Assembly (NCBI GenBank): GCA_030606095.1
Contig: JAUWHC010000008.1
Location: forward strand, 1 to 20,032
Source: Promethearchaeota archaeon
Lineage (GTDB): Archaea > Asgardarchaeota > Lokiarchaeia > Sigyniarchaeales > SOKP01
Length of the DNA: 20,032 nucleotides
Direction: 5' to 3'
A program made the translations under genes and the position numbers. Below are positions 8,224-15,455 of this stretch, one piece after another. A model generated the notes under the pieces. It made no database searches and had not been told where the DNA came from. It saw only the letters and a list, made by a program, of their open reading frames with translations. Every line of letters begins with the position of its first letter. Position 1 is the first letter of the stretch.

Positions 8224-8853
8224 TTAATCATCTGAAAAAAGTATCAAATTTACAATACGGTTAATATACTTACTTTTTTGGATTTTGCATGTGCGAGCAG
8301 TCTTCATAAAATGAAAGGATTCTGCTAGCGTATCAAGATAGGAAATATTATATAAAATCGATACATTTTTGTTATTTCGCATATACAATTTATCCAATTC
8401 ATTCTGAATTTGTTTTTGGCTCAGTTTATCAGATTTCTTCCTTACTCTTCTTATAACCTCTTGTACTGACTTATTAAAGTGTATGTCTCGAATACTTGTA
8501 ATTAAAGAACTTAAAACAATTGTATATAAAATTACTACATCAAAATTTGTACCATGCATTGCCGTTAATTTGATTTGTATATCTTGATATATTTCTCTTA
8601 TGTAATTATCGTTAATTCCTTTAATTATTTTAAAAGGTTGAAAAAAGCTCATGTAATTACCTTCTAAAAACAATTGAATATTATTGTTAAAGAGATCCTT
8701 AAATCTTTTAACAATTAGACCAGAATTTTTTATTTTAATTGATATTTCAGGCGTTCTACCGATAATTGTATCGCTACCACTTAGATAAAACTGTTGTTTA
8801 ATAAGATTATCTGTAACTTTATGTAAGCGCTTTAAATTGGCATTTATAACCAA
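8224..8853 (-). CDS. Unknown protein, 209 residues
   Basis: I do not recognise this protein. It is rich in Ile, Asn, Lys and Arg. It has a hydrophobic stretch (VVILYTIVLSSLITSI, about 104-120) too short and isolated to make it clearly a membrane protein, followed by a basic helical region with RRVRKKSDKLSQKQIQ and a C-terminal helix with two cysteine-free turns and TARTCKIQKSKY. No known motif is seen. The TTG start is uncertain. AGGTGG lies almost directly against it, too close for good spacing, yet an in-frame stop lies 12 codons upstream and no other start follows soon. AT-richness is higher than in neighbouring enzymes, which suggests weaker selection or recent origin. Confidence 0.5.
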   Translation of the reverse strand: MVINANLKRLHKVTDNLIKQQFYLSGSDTIIGRTPEISIKIKNSGLIVKRFKDLFNNNIQLFLEGNYMSFFQPFKIIKGINDNYIREIYQDIQIKLTAMHGTNFDVVILYTIVLSSLITSIRDIHFNKSVQEVIRRVRKKSDKLSQKQIQNELDKLYMRNNKNVSILYNISYLDTLAESFHFMKTARTCKIQKSKYINRIVNLILFSDD

Positions 8854-9058
8854 ACCACCTAAATGAATATTGCAAGTCTTGTTGAAATATTAGTAATTAA
8901 ATTCTATTTTATTCTTTTCGGAATATTGTCATACTTACAAATTCTATAGATAAGATTAATTAGTTAGTGTTACATGAATAATATTAACAATATATTATAA
9001 TATTGAATAAATTTATCAAAAATTAGTAAAGTAATATTAAAACTTCAAGTGAATCGAA

Positions 9059-10780
9059 ATGGGTTTGAAATTAGCATCAACAATGGCCGTTTTGTTCTTA
9101 TTTGGGCTCATCTATGCGTTAGTTTTTACTATCGGAGTCTGGTTTTTACCACATAATCTATTAGGATTGTTGATAATGATTGGTTTTACTATTTTAATCG
9201 TACTGTTTCAATATGGAATTTCTCCATTAATGATAAGATTAATTTATAGAATCGATTGGATTCCTTACGAAGACTTCACTAACCAATATCCACATTTAGC
9301 AGATGTAATAGATAAAGTTGTGGCAATTCGGGGGATTAAAACGCCTAGAATGGGAATAATTCACGATTTAAACCCCCAAGCCTTTACATTTGGTTATACA
9401 AAGAATAGCGCGAGAATTGTAATCACGGACGGAATATTACATTATTTAGACGAAGGCGAACAAAGTGCAGTAGTTGCTCACGAGTTAGGACACGTTGTAC
9501 ACAATGATTTCATTTTAATGACAGTAGTTTTTGCTATTCCTTTAATTTTATTGACGATAGCCCGATGGTCTTACTACACCGTTCGTTTTGCAGGCTTATT
9601 CAAAAGCTCTAAAGATGACGATGCGGGAAGTTATATTGTTTTGGCATTAATTGTCGTTGCAATACTATCTTATATTGCTTATTATATTGGATACTTAGTG
9701 TCTTTATTCGTTAGTCGAATCCGAGAATATTTTGCGGATCAACACGCTGCTGAATTGACTGAAAACCCTAATTTATTATCCACGGCTTTAGTCAAAATAG
9801 CGTATGGATTGATAGCAAGCGGTACCGAAGCTGAAATTAAAGAAAGACAAAAATCAAAAGTAAGAGGACTTCGAGGATTGGGGATTTTTGATCCGAAGAA
9901 AGCGAGTCATTTAGCTGCGGAAAGTATGGACAATAATGGTCGCGTTTCGAAGAAAGTAGTTCAAGCTGCCGCGGGTTGGGATCTTTTTAATCCTTGGGCA
10001 AAATATTTTCAAGTATTTAGCACCCATCCTTTACCTGCGAAAAGAATCCAACGATTAAATGGACAATGTGCCACCTATGGAGTACCAATTGAATACGATT
10101 TTTCCGAGGCAAAAATTATTAAAGAACAACAGGTAGGAAAATCTATGATCGGCGAATTCATTACCGATATTTTCATTAAACAGTTGCCAACTGTTATTTT
10201 TATAATATTACTTGGAATGACAGCCATCTGGGTTCTAGGATTGGTAGGTTTAATATCCATAGGAATCATAACTACAATAAACAATTTAATTCTTCTATGG
10301 GTTATTGGATTTTTTATTATGGGTTTGGGAGTTATTGGACGAACTTCTTTCATGTACCGAAGCGGGTTTGAACCTAGTAACATAGTGGAATTAATTACAA
10401 ACATAAAAGTATCGCCAATTCGTGCAGTTCCTGCAATTATCGAAGGGAAAATAGTAGGAAAAGGAATTCCAGGTTATTACTTTGGAGAAGATCTATACTT
10501 CCAAGATAACACCGGCCTAATACACATCGATTATCGGTTCGGGTTTAGTCTGGTAGACTTTTTTTGGGCTCTTACGAGAGCAAACAAATTAGTAGGACAA
10601 CGTGTAAGAATTAAAGGGTGGTATAGACGAGGTCCAAGTCCATACTTTCAAGTCGACACGATTGAAACAGAATCAGGTAAACGGTATCGTAATTACTCGA
10701 AGCATATGACTTATATCTTAGCAGTGATATTCTTTGGTATTGGCGCCTTCCTTTTCTATCTCTGGTTTACCGCAATTTAA
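9059..10780 (+). CDS. M48 (HtpX-like) membrane zinc metalloprotease with C-terminal extension
   Basis: The catalytic zinc site is HELGH at 141-145, with the third ligand E223 in IREYFADQHA. Two N-terminal hydrophobic segments (residues 7-30 and 33-52) and two after the HELGH helix (about 150-167, 191-219) match HtpX topology, with the active site on the cytoplasmic face. HtpX-type proteases degrade misfolded membrane proteins. Typical HtpX is about 290 residues; this one has 573. Residues 370-425 add two more membrane helices. Residues about 440-545 form a soluble, beta-rich domain (IIEGKIVGKGIPG ... LYFQDNTGLIHIDY ... VRIKGWYRRGPSP) that reads like an OB-type fold, and a last helix closes the protein. 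The ATG follows an AAGTGA. Confidence 0.85.
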   Translation: MGLKLASTMAVLFLFGLIYALVFTIGVWFLPHNLLGLLIMIGFTILIVLFQYGISPLMIRLIYRIDWIPYEDFTNQYPHLADVIDKVVAIRGIKTPRMGIIHDLNPQAFTFGYTKNSARIVITDGILHYLDEGEQSAVVAHELGHVVHNDFILMTVVFAIPLILLTIARWSYYTVRFAGLFKSSKDDDAGSYIVLALIVVAILSYIAYYIGYLVSLFVSRIREYFADQHAAELTENPNLLSTALVKIAYGLIASGTEAEIKERQKSKVRGLRGLGIFDPKKASHLAAESMDNNGRVSKKVVQAAAGWDLFNPWAKYFQVFSTHPLPAKRIQRLNGQCATYGVPIEYDFSEAKIIKEQQVGKSMIGEFITDIFIKQLPTVIFIILLGMTAIWVLGLVGLISIGIITTINNLILLWVIGFFIMGLGVIGRTSFMYRSGFEPSNIVELITNIKVSPIRAVPAIIEGKIVGKGIPGYYFGEDLYFQDNTGLIHIDYRFGFSLVDFFWALTRANKLVGQRVRIKGWYRRGPSPYFQVDTIETESGKRYRNYSKHMTYILAVIFFGIGAFLFYLWFTAI

Positions 10781-10891
10781 TAAAATCTATCAATTTTTTT
10801 TTATTCTTTTTCACATTAATGTTATTCAATAGTAAATTTATTTCGTTTTAAATATTTAAAATTTGTAATTTTACATAAGTTGATATTGAAA

Positions 10892-12145
10892 ATGTTGGAT
10901 ACAGCTAATAAAAAAGTGGAACTAATGGCACCTTTAAAAAACTATAAGTCCTTAAACGCCGTTGTTGGTAAAGCTGATGCGATCTATTTTGGTATAGAAG
11001 CTTTTAACATGAGAATGTTTAGCGATAATTTTAGATTAGAAGAGTTAAATAATATAGTGAAAAAATGCCATAACAATAATATTAAAGCTTATATGACTAC
11101 GAACATAATAATATATGAAAACGAGTTCGACCTCCTCAATATTGTTTTAGATAAAGCTGTAGAAGCAGAGATAGATGCCGTTATAATTCACGACATTGGA
11201 GCTATTGAAATCGTCAAAGAGAAAGGATTACCCTTTCACATCTCAACTCAAGCTAATATTTCGAACTCTCGATCGGCAAAATTTTATGAAGATCTAGGAG
11301 CCCAAAGATTAATTCTTGCTAGAGAATTATCTCTAAAACAAATAAATGAAATAAAAAGTAAAATAAAAAAGGCTGAAATTGAAACTTTTGTGCACGGGGC
11401 TCAATGTACTTCGGTATCCGGTCGTTGTTATTTCTCGGCCGAAATATGCGAGTCTCAAGAGTATTCCGCTAACAGAGGAAGGTGTGTTCAACCTTGCCGT
11501 AGAAGATGGCGCGTATACGACGATCAATCAAACGAATTTCTCTATGACGGAGTTTTTTTCATCAACGCAAAAGATTTGTGTTTAATTGAGCATATCCCCG
11601 AATTAATAGAAGCCAAAATCGACGCTTTTAAAATAGAGGGTCGCATGAGAGACCCAATCTATATCGAAGAAACTACTTCTTGCTACAAAGAAGCTATTGA
11701 CGCATACTACGATAATTCATTTAACCAAGAAAAAGTCAAGGGATGGCTCGCGCGATTAAGCAAGGTCTATAACAGAGGTTTTTCAACGGGATTCTACTTT
11801 GAGCTCCCAAAAGGAAGCGAAATCCAAAGAGAATTTGATGGAAATTTATCGAATTATAAAAAAGTCGAAATTGGAAAAGTTCTTTCTTATTATTCGGAAA
11901 AAAAAGCGGCTAAAATACTATTAACTGCGGGTAAATTAAAATTGAAGGACGAGATTTTTATAATTGGGACTCATACCGATACATATTTGCGTCAAATAAT
12001 TAATTCACTGCAGATTAAACAAAAGAGCAATCTAACTGAAACACCATTAGTTAAATCGAAAACTCAACGACTTACTGTAGGGATTTTAGTTGATACGCCT
12101 GTCAAAAAAAACGACAAAATCTTCAAACTTGAAAAAAAAAAATGA
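10892..12145 (+). CDS. U32-family protein (collagenase-like, TrhP/YegQ type)
   Basis: The U32 signature is present as ETFVHGAQCTSVSGRCYFS, with cysteines at residues 172 and 179, followed by C186 and another cysteine pair in RGRCVQPCRRRW. In bacterial TrhP these cysteines hold an iron-sulfur cluster for prephenate-dependent hydroxylation of tRNA uridine-34. Older annotation calls the family collagenase-like peptidases. The TIM-barrel start (VELMAPLKNYKSLNAVVGKADAIYFG) and the EGRMRDPIYIEETTSCYKEAID segment fit. The length of 417 residues is close to YegQ. The ATG at 10892 is preferred over TTG at 10880 because GTTGAT, a near match to the local Shine-Dalgarno, lies 7 nt before it. tRNA modification is a plausible but unproven role. 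Confidence 0.82.
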   Translation: MLDTANKKVELMAPLKNYKSLNAVVGKADAIYFGIEAFNMRMFSDNFRLEELNNIVKKCHNNNIKAYMTTNIIIYENEFDLLNIVLDKAVEAEIDAVIIHDIGAIEIVKEKGLPFHISTQANISNSRSAKFYEDLGAQRLILARELSLKQINEIKSKIKKAEIETFVHGAQCTSVSGRCYFSAEICESQEYSANRGRCVQPCRRRWRVYDDQSNEFLYDGVFFINAKDLCLIEHIPELIEAKIDAFKIEGRMRDPIYIEETTSCYKEAIDAYYDNSFNQEKVKGWLARLSKVYNRGFSTGFYFELPKGSEIQREFDGNLSNYKKVEIGKVLSYYSEKKAAKILLTAGKLKLKDEIFIIGTHTDTYLRQIINSLQIKQKSNLTETPLVKSKTQRLTVGILVDTPVKKNDKIFKLEKKK

Positions 12146-12225
12146 ATTTAATAATAGAATAAAATAAAAAAAAAAAATATAAGAGATTTCACGAAAGGTT
12201 TATTATAGTTTAAATTCGAGATTTT

Positions 12226-12660
12226 TTACAAATCTTCGGCTAAATCTTCGTAAGCTTCTAATGCGAGCTCTATAATCTCTTGAAAGGCCATTGCATCCTG
12301 AAGATTACCCTCAACGGTTATGTCACCAGCCATGTATGCGCTTGTGGCGTCAACTTCGCCGAACAACATGCCTGAGCCAACTTCCTTAGTGGCAGAGAAA
12401 GTAAACGAAGGATTTTCGATAGTGCCCTCGCCATATTCCAAAGTTCCCTCTTTCGCCTTAAGCCAAAATTTCTTATCTGCGTCTGTAATATTCATTTGGA
12501 TGGTTATGTCCATATCTTCTAGTTCCTCTTTCAAGTCCTCGTTCTCTACAGCAATTTGCTTGAACATCTCAAAAACTTTTAAAGTGACCATAACATCCGA
12601 GGCAGCAGCTCCAGCCTCAAATTTACCTTTCATTTCCTTTAATAATGCTTCATCAACCAT
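12226..12660 (-). CDS. SCP2-domain sterol/lipid-carrier-like protein, copy 1
   Basis: This 144-residue protein has a helical N-terminal quarter, then an SCP2 fold: strands DITIQMNITD, FWLKAKEGTLEYGEG and PSFTFSATKE, a loop, and the family-typical DATSAYMAGDITVEGNLQ leading to a long C-terminal helix. SCP2 domains bind lipids, fatty acyl-CoA or other hydrophobic ligands in a tunnel. It is about 81 % identical to copy 2 (116 of 144 by my count) with no gaps, and residues 97-136 are identical. The DNA differs at many synonymous positions in that stretch, so the duplication is not recent and protein sequence is under strong selection. AAGGTTG precedes the ATG. It is acidic and richer in GC than its flanks, as expected for a well-expressed gene. 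Confidence 0.82.
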   Translation of the reverse strand: MVDEALLKEMKGKFEAGAAASDVMVTLKVFEMFKQIAVENEDLKEELEDMDITIQMNITDADKKFWLKAKEGTLEYGEGTIENPSFTFSATKEVGSGMLFGEVDATSAYMAGDITVEGNLQDAMAFQEIIELALEAYEDLAEDL

Positions 12661-12955
12661 TATTTTTCAACCTTATTTTTTGATTTTGTAATTTATTTAA
12701 AATTTTGATAGATTAAACAAATACTATTATGTATAACTTTTTACTATATAAAAAGGTTTTATTTCTTTTATTAATTAGACAGTTAAATCCATAAGTACTA
12801 TAGTTTGATAGGGAACAATTTTGCAATTTATGTCGTATCTTTCTTACTTTTAATTAGTTAAGAATTAACGAAAAATTAAATCTATAAAAAAAAACAATTG
12901 AAAATAAAAATAAAAAATAAAATAATTTTTAAAGTTGATGGAAAATTAAGATAAC
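12661..12955. other. Intergenic AT-rich region between SCP2 copies
   Basis: This region holds the copy 1 promoter and a long A-rich tract (about 12880-12935) just past the 3' end of copy 2. I see no gene on either strand. Confidence 0.5.
12746..12754 (-). promoter_or_regulatory. TATA-like box of SCP2 copy 1
   Basis: The minus strand reads TTTTTATAT, 86 nt before the ATG of copy 1. The same nonamer lies 84 nt before copy 2. Matching position and sequence in two paralogues make this the best supported promoter in the window, and imply a leader of about 55-60 nt. Confidence 0.55.
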
Positions 12956-13390
12956 TTAAAGGTCTTCAAACATATCCTCAAGAGCTTCTAAAGCGAGTTC
13001 AATTATCTCTTGAAAAGCCATTGCATCTTGTAAATTACCTTCAACAGTGATATCACCAGCCATATATGCACTGGTGGCATCAACTTCGCCAAAAAGCATT
13101 CCTGCGCCAATTTCATTAGTGGCTGAAAAAGTAAACGATGGGTTCTCAACTTCACCTTCGCCAAATTCCAACGTACCATCGTGTGCCTTCAACCAGGACT
13201 TAACATCCTTGTCGGTAATGATCATCTGGATAGTAATATCCATATCTTCTAGTTCCTCTTTTAAGTCCTCGTTCTCTTCCGCTACTTGCTTGAAAAGTTC
13301 GTATACTTTAAGAGTATCTTTTGGGTCGGCAGCTGCCGCTCCCGCGTCGATTTTGTCCTTAATTTCTTTTAATAATGCTTGATCTACCAT
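12956..13390 (-). CDS. SCP2-domain sterol/lipid-carrier-like protein, copy 2
   Basis: It has the same length and architecture as copy 1. Differences cluster in the first 38 residues, in the 57-81 stretch and in the last eight residues, while the ligand-tunnel segment GMLFGEVDATSAYMAGDITV and the following helix are unchanged. That pattern suggests the two proteins share a ligand but differ in partner or N-terminal contacts. AGAGGTT about 8-14 nt before the ATG is a good Shine-Dalgarno. It is transcribed in the same direction as copy 1 and lies 295 bp upstream of it, with its own TATA box, so the two are probably separate transcription units. Confidence 0.82.
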   Translation of the reverse strand: MVDQALLKEIKDKIDAGAAAADPKDTLKVYELFKQVAEENEDLKEELEDMDITIQMIITDKDVKSWLKAHDGTLEFGEGEVENPSFTFSATNEIGAGMLFGEVDATSAYMAGDITVEGNLQDAMAFQEIIELALEALEDMFEDL

Positions 13391-13683
13391 TATTATTTAA
13401 CCTCTTTTTAAATTTTAACTTCTTTTTTTCATTTAGTATTAAATTAAATTATGATTATAGATAAGATATTTTAATATAAAAACCTTTAATCGGTTTCTCT
13501 ACAAATATCATAAAGTTTTTATAAGTCTTTAGGGATTCTGGCTTAGATTTGAATAATTTTGTCAGTTTTTCAAAAATATTAAAAAGTACCGGTTTGAATT
13601 AAGATTATACAATGAAATGGCAAGATAATTATCTCATACAATTCTGTTTTAAATCTTTATAATACTAATTAGTAGAAAGGAAA
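13391..13683. other. Intergenic region between SCP2 copy 2 and tRNA-Asp
   Basis: It contains the copy 2 promoter, a perfect 12-bp palindrome AGATAATTATCT (13623-13634), and, in the tRNA direction, a T-rich tract TTTCCTTTCT right after the tRNA that could end its transcription. No gene is seen. Confidence 0.4.
13474..13482 (-). promoter_or_regulatory. TATA-like box of SCP2 copy 2
   Basis: TTTTTATAT on the minus strand, 84 nt before the ATG, parallels copy 1. Confidence 0.55.
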
Positions 13684-13686
13684 TGG

Positions 13687-13790
13687 CGCCCACACCGGGA
13701 GTTTCATCGCGTATGGTTTTCACACGCGGAGTTGAACCCGGGTCGAAGGAGTGACAGTCCCTAATGCTAACCGTACTACACTATATGGGC
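13687..13790 (-). tRNA. tRNA-Asp(GTC) with a 30-nt intron in the T-loop
   Basis: Reading the minus strand, the acceptor arm GCCCATA pairs with TGTGGGC, leaving discriminator G73, normal for tRNA-Asp. The D stem GTGT/GCAT (with G-U pairs) encloses a 10-nt loop holding GG. The anticodon stem AGGGA/TCCTT encloses CTGTCAC, giving anticodon GTC (plus-strand 13753-13755). The T stem CCGGG/CCCGG encloses 37 nt instead of seven, explained by an intron at 13701-13730. Removing it leaves the standard loop TTCAACT and a 74-nt tRNA. The three bases after the discriminator (13684-13686) spell CCA, so the CCA end may be encoded, though three bases could match by chance. Confidence 0.9.
13701..13730 (-). 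other. tRNA-Asp intron at position 59/60 with BHB splice sites
   Basis: The pre-tRNA folds into a textbook BHB. A 4-bp helix UUCA/UGAA is flanked on opposite strands by two 3-nt bulges, both ACU. Cutting each bulge after its second base removes exactly 30 nt and joins C59 to U60. Inside the intron, CGCGUGUG pairs with CAUACGCG (8 bp, one G-U) around an AAAAC loop, with one C-A mismatch at its base. The archaeal splicing endonuclease recognises this structure. Confidence 0.85.
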
Positions 13791-13798
13791 AATATGGG

Positions 13799-13819
13799 CT
13801 GTTTTCTGATAGAAAACAG
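13799..13819. repeat. Perfect 9-bp hairpin just upstream of tRNA-Asp
   Basis: CTGTTTTCT and AGAAAACAG flank a GAT loop, 8 bp upstream of the tRNA 5' end. Between them lies a second copy of ATATGGGC (13792-13799), repeating the first eight bases of the tRNA (13783-13790, plus-strand orientation). A TATA-like TTATAGTAATATAG (minus strand, 13827-13840) lies upstream. The hairpin may be part of the leader or a binding site. Confidence 0.5.
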
Positions 13820-14092
13820 ATTGAATCTATATTACTATAACAAAAAAAGTAATTCCAGATTTAAAAATTTTATTTAAATTACCCTCTTTGCTATTATTCT
13901 ACGAAAAGAAATGAATTTTTGAGAAGAGGTTTTTTGAATGATAATTATAATCTATGACGAATTGGCTGAAAAGACTAAGTAGTTAATATCATTTGTCTAT
14001 TAAAAACTGACATTTATTAATTAATAGGGAGGACATTTTTACATCGTTGTTTTCATATAAAATCATTAAAAGTTTGAAAGATTAAACATAGT
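13820..14092. other. Intergenic region with unassigned Shine-Dalgarno-like sequences
   Basis: Two strong ribosome-binding-like sequences on the plus strand, GAGAAGAGGT (13921-13930) and GGGAGGA (about 14027-14033), precede no ordinary gene. The first precedes a 14-codon reading frame. The second is followed only by a TTG frame of 12 codons. The region may hold a decayed gene or leader peptides. Confidence 0.35.
13938..13982 (+). CDS. Possible 14-residue mini-ORF
   Basis: The ATG stands 7 nt after AGAGGT and encodes MIIIIYDELAEKTK before TAG. It could be a microprotein, a leader peptide upstream of the methyltransferase gene (110 bp away), or the remnant of a lost gene. Length is too short to judge by composition. 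Confidence 0.2.
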   Translation: MIIIIYDELAEKTK

Positions 14093-14665
14093 ATGGTAGA
14101 AGAGGATATTAAATTCATTGAAACGCAACATATTGATTTAACTGATGTTGAATTTAAAGGAAGAGTATTAGATATTGGAGGCGGAGGAGAGGGCATAATT
14201 GGTCAACTAAAAGGCGAACGAGTAGTAGCGAGCAAGCGACGCGAATCTGAACTTATAGAAGCTGCTCCAGGAGATTATTTGAAAATTGTTATGGACGCTA
14301 AGGAGTTAAAATTTTTAGACGAATCATTTGAGACCGCAACAGCATTTTTCACACTTATGTACGCTCCTCTTTTAGACCACAAAAAGATCTTTCAAGAAAT
14401 TTATAGAGTATTAAAAAATGGGGGCGAGTTTGTAATGTGGGATTTAACAATGCCAAAACGAGATATTCGTAGTAAGAACTACTATGGCGTTAACCTTGAA
14501 GTTACGATTGGAGAAAAAAAAAACTCTACTGGTTATGCAGTACCATGGAAAAAAGAGCAAAATTTGAAGTATTATTCTAATCTAGGTAAGACAATTGGTT
14601 TTAAAATCCTAGAACAAGATGAAATAAACGAAGCCTTTTATATAAGGTTCCAAAAGAATAGGTGA
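14093..14665 (+). CDS. Class I SAM-dependent methyltransferase
   Basis: This 190-residue protein has the Rossmann methyltransferase motifs: motif I VLDIGGGGEG (25-34), the acidic DAKELKFLDESFETATAFF segment (about 68-86) for motifs II-III, and IYRVLKNGGEFVMWD (103-117), typical of the Methyltransf_11 group. The expected acidic residue after strand 2 is replaced by a SKRRESEL stretch (47-54), which is basic and unusual. It is shorter than most of the group, with little room for a substrate domain. The substrate is unknown. It lies between the two pairs of SCP2 genes, but nothing shows a functional link. Confidence 0.78.
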   Translation: MVEEDIKFIETQHIDLTDVEFKGRVLDIGGGGEGIIGQLKGERVVASKRRESELIEAAPGDYLKIVMDAKELKFLDESFETATAFFTLMYAPLLDHKKIFQEIYRVLKNGGEFVMWDLTMPKRDIRSKNYYGVNLEVTIGEKKNSTGYAVPWKKEQNLKYYSNLGKTIGFKILEQDEINEAFYIRFQKNR

Positions 14666-14846
14666 AAGATAGAAACTTTTCATAAATTTTCAACTTAAAA
14701 TTTATTTCTTTAATCAATAGAATTTTAATATTAGTTTATTATTTTAGGCGTAATTTTTTGAAGAAAAACAAATAAATAGTAGTTATATCTTTTTAATTAT
14801 AGGTATAGGATTTTCAGAAAAAAGTTTAATTAGGAAGTATTACTTT

Positions 14847-15293
14847 ATGGGAAGTCAAAATCCGATAAATTTAATATTGGAAGAGTTGGGTAAAAACGAT
14901 AAGAAATTTGAACATATTTTGGATAAAATCATTAAGGCAGGAGTATCCATCATGAATAGTACTGATGAACTCAAGGAGGAATTAATAGGTTTTGATGATA
15001 TATACCAAACATGCATATCTGATGCGAATTTAAGCTATTGGCTCGAAGTTTCGCACGGTAAACTTCACTACGAGAAGGGGGATAATCCTCAGGCGTTATT
15101 TAAAATGATTTTTAGTAAGGATTTATTTGTCAAGATTCTAAAGGACGAAATAGGCGGTGCGGATGCGTTTATGAAGGGAAAAATTAAAGTAGAAGGTTCT
15201 CTCTCTCAAGGTTTGAGATATATTAAGCTTTTTCGAACATTTTTTAAATATTTAGGCAAAAAAAATGGATTAACTTATTTAACAAGTATTTAA
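14847..15293 (+). CDS. Diverged SCP2-like protein, copy 3
   Basis: The length of 148 residues matches copies 1 and 2, and the framework aligns: helix with STDELKEELIGF, strands YQTCISDANLSYWLEVSHGKLHYEKGD and LFKMIFSKD, and the diagnostic GGADAFMKGKIKVEGSLSQGL, which corresponds to ATSAYMAGDITVEGNLQDAM in copy 1. Identity elsewhere is low. The protein is basic where copies 1 and 2 are acidic, and the C terminus is a lysine-rich helix (LFRTFFKYLGKKNG), which might contact membrane. AGGAAGT before the ATG is a possible Shine-Dalgarno. Confidence 0.68.
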   Translation: MGSQNPINLILEELGKNDKKFEHILDKIIKAGVSIMNSTDELKEELIGFDDIYQTCISDANLSYWLEVSHGKLHYEKGDNPQALFKMIFSKDLFVKILKDEIGGADAFMKGKIKVEGSLSQGLRYIKLFRTFFKYLGKKNGLTYLTSI

Positions 15294-15455
15294 GCAGAAA
15301 AATTGGATTTAAATAATCGTAATATCCTTTTTATCATCGTTATATTATATAAAAATTTAAATAAGACATTCATATTTTGTTTATAGAATTTTTTTAAAGA
15401 TTAAACGAATTTTATTAATTCTTAAGAATGAGGTATAATAAGACGATATTTTGTT

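Noticed and set aside
12320..12691. Plus-strand open frames at 12320-12691 and 13047-13382
   Set aside because: They are mirror frames of the two SCP2 genes; the minus-strand frames carry the conserved protein and the ribosome-binding sequences.
12880..12940. A-rich tract as an origin or centromere-like repeat
   Set aside because: It is a simple A/T-biased stretch without periodic repeats or known origin elements.
13701..13730. Long variable arm or pseudo-tRNA instead of an intron
   Set aside because: The extra bases lie inside the T-loop, not the variable region, and the BHB geometry restores a complete canonical tRNA.
13684..13799. Attachment site of an integrated element at tRNA-Asp
   Set aside because: The repeated 8 bp is at the tRNA 5' end, not the 3' end used by most integrases, no integrase gene is present, and no second copy of the 3' part is seen.
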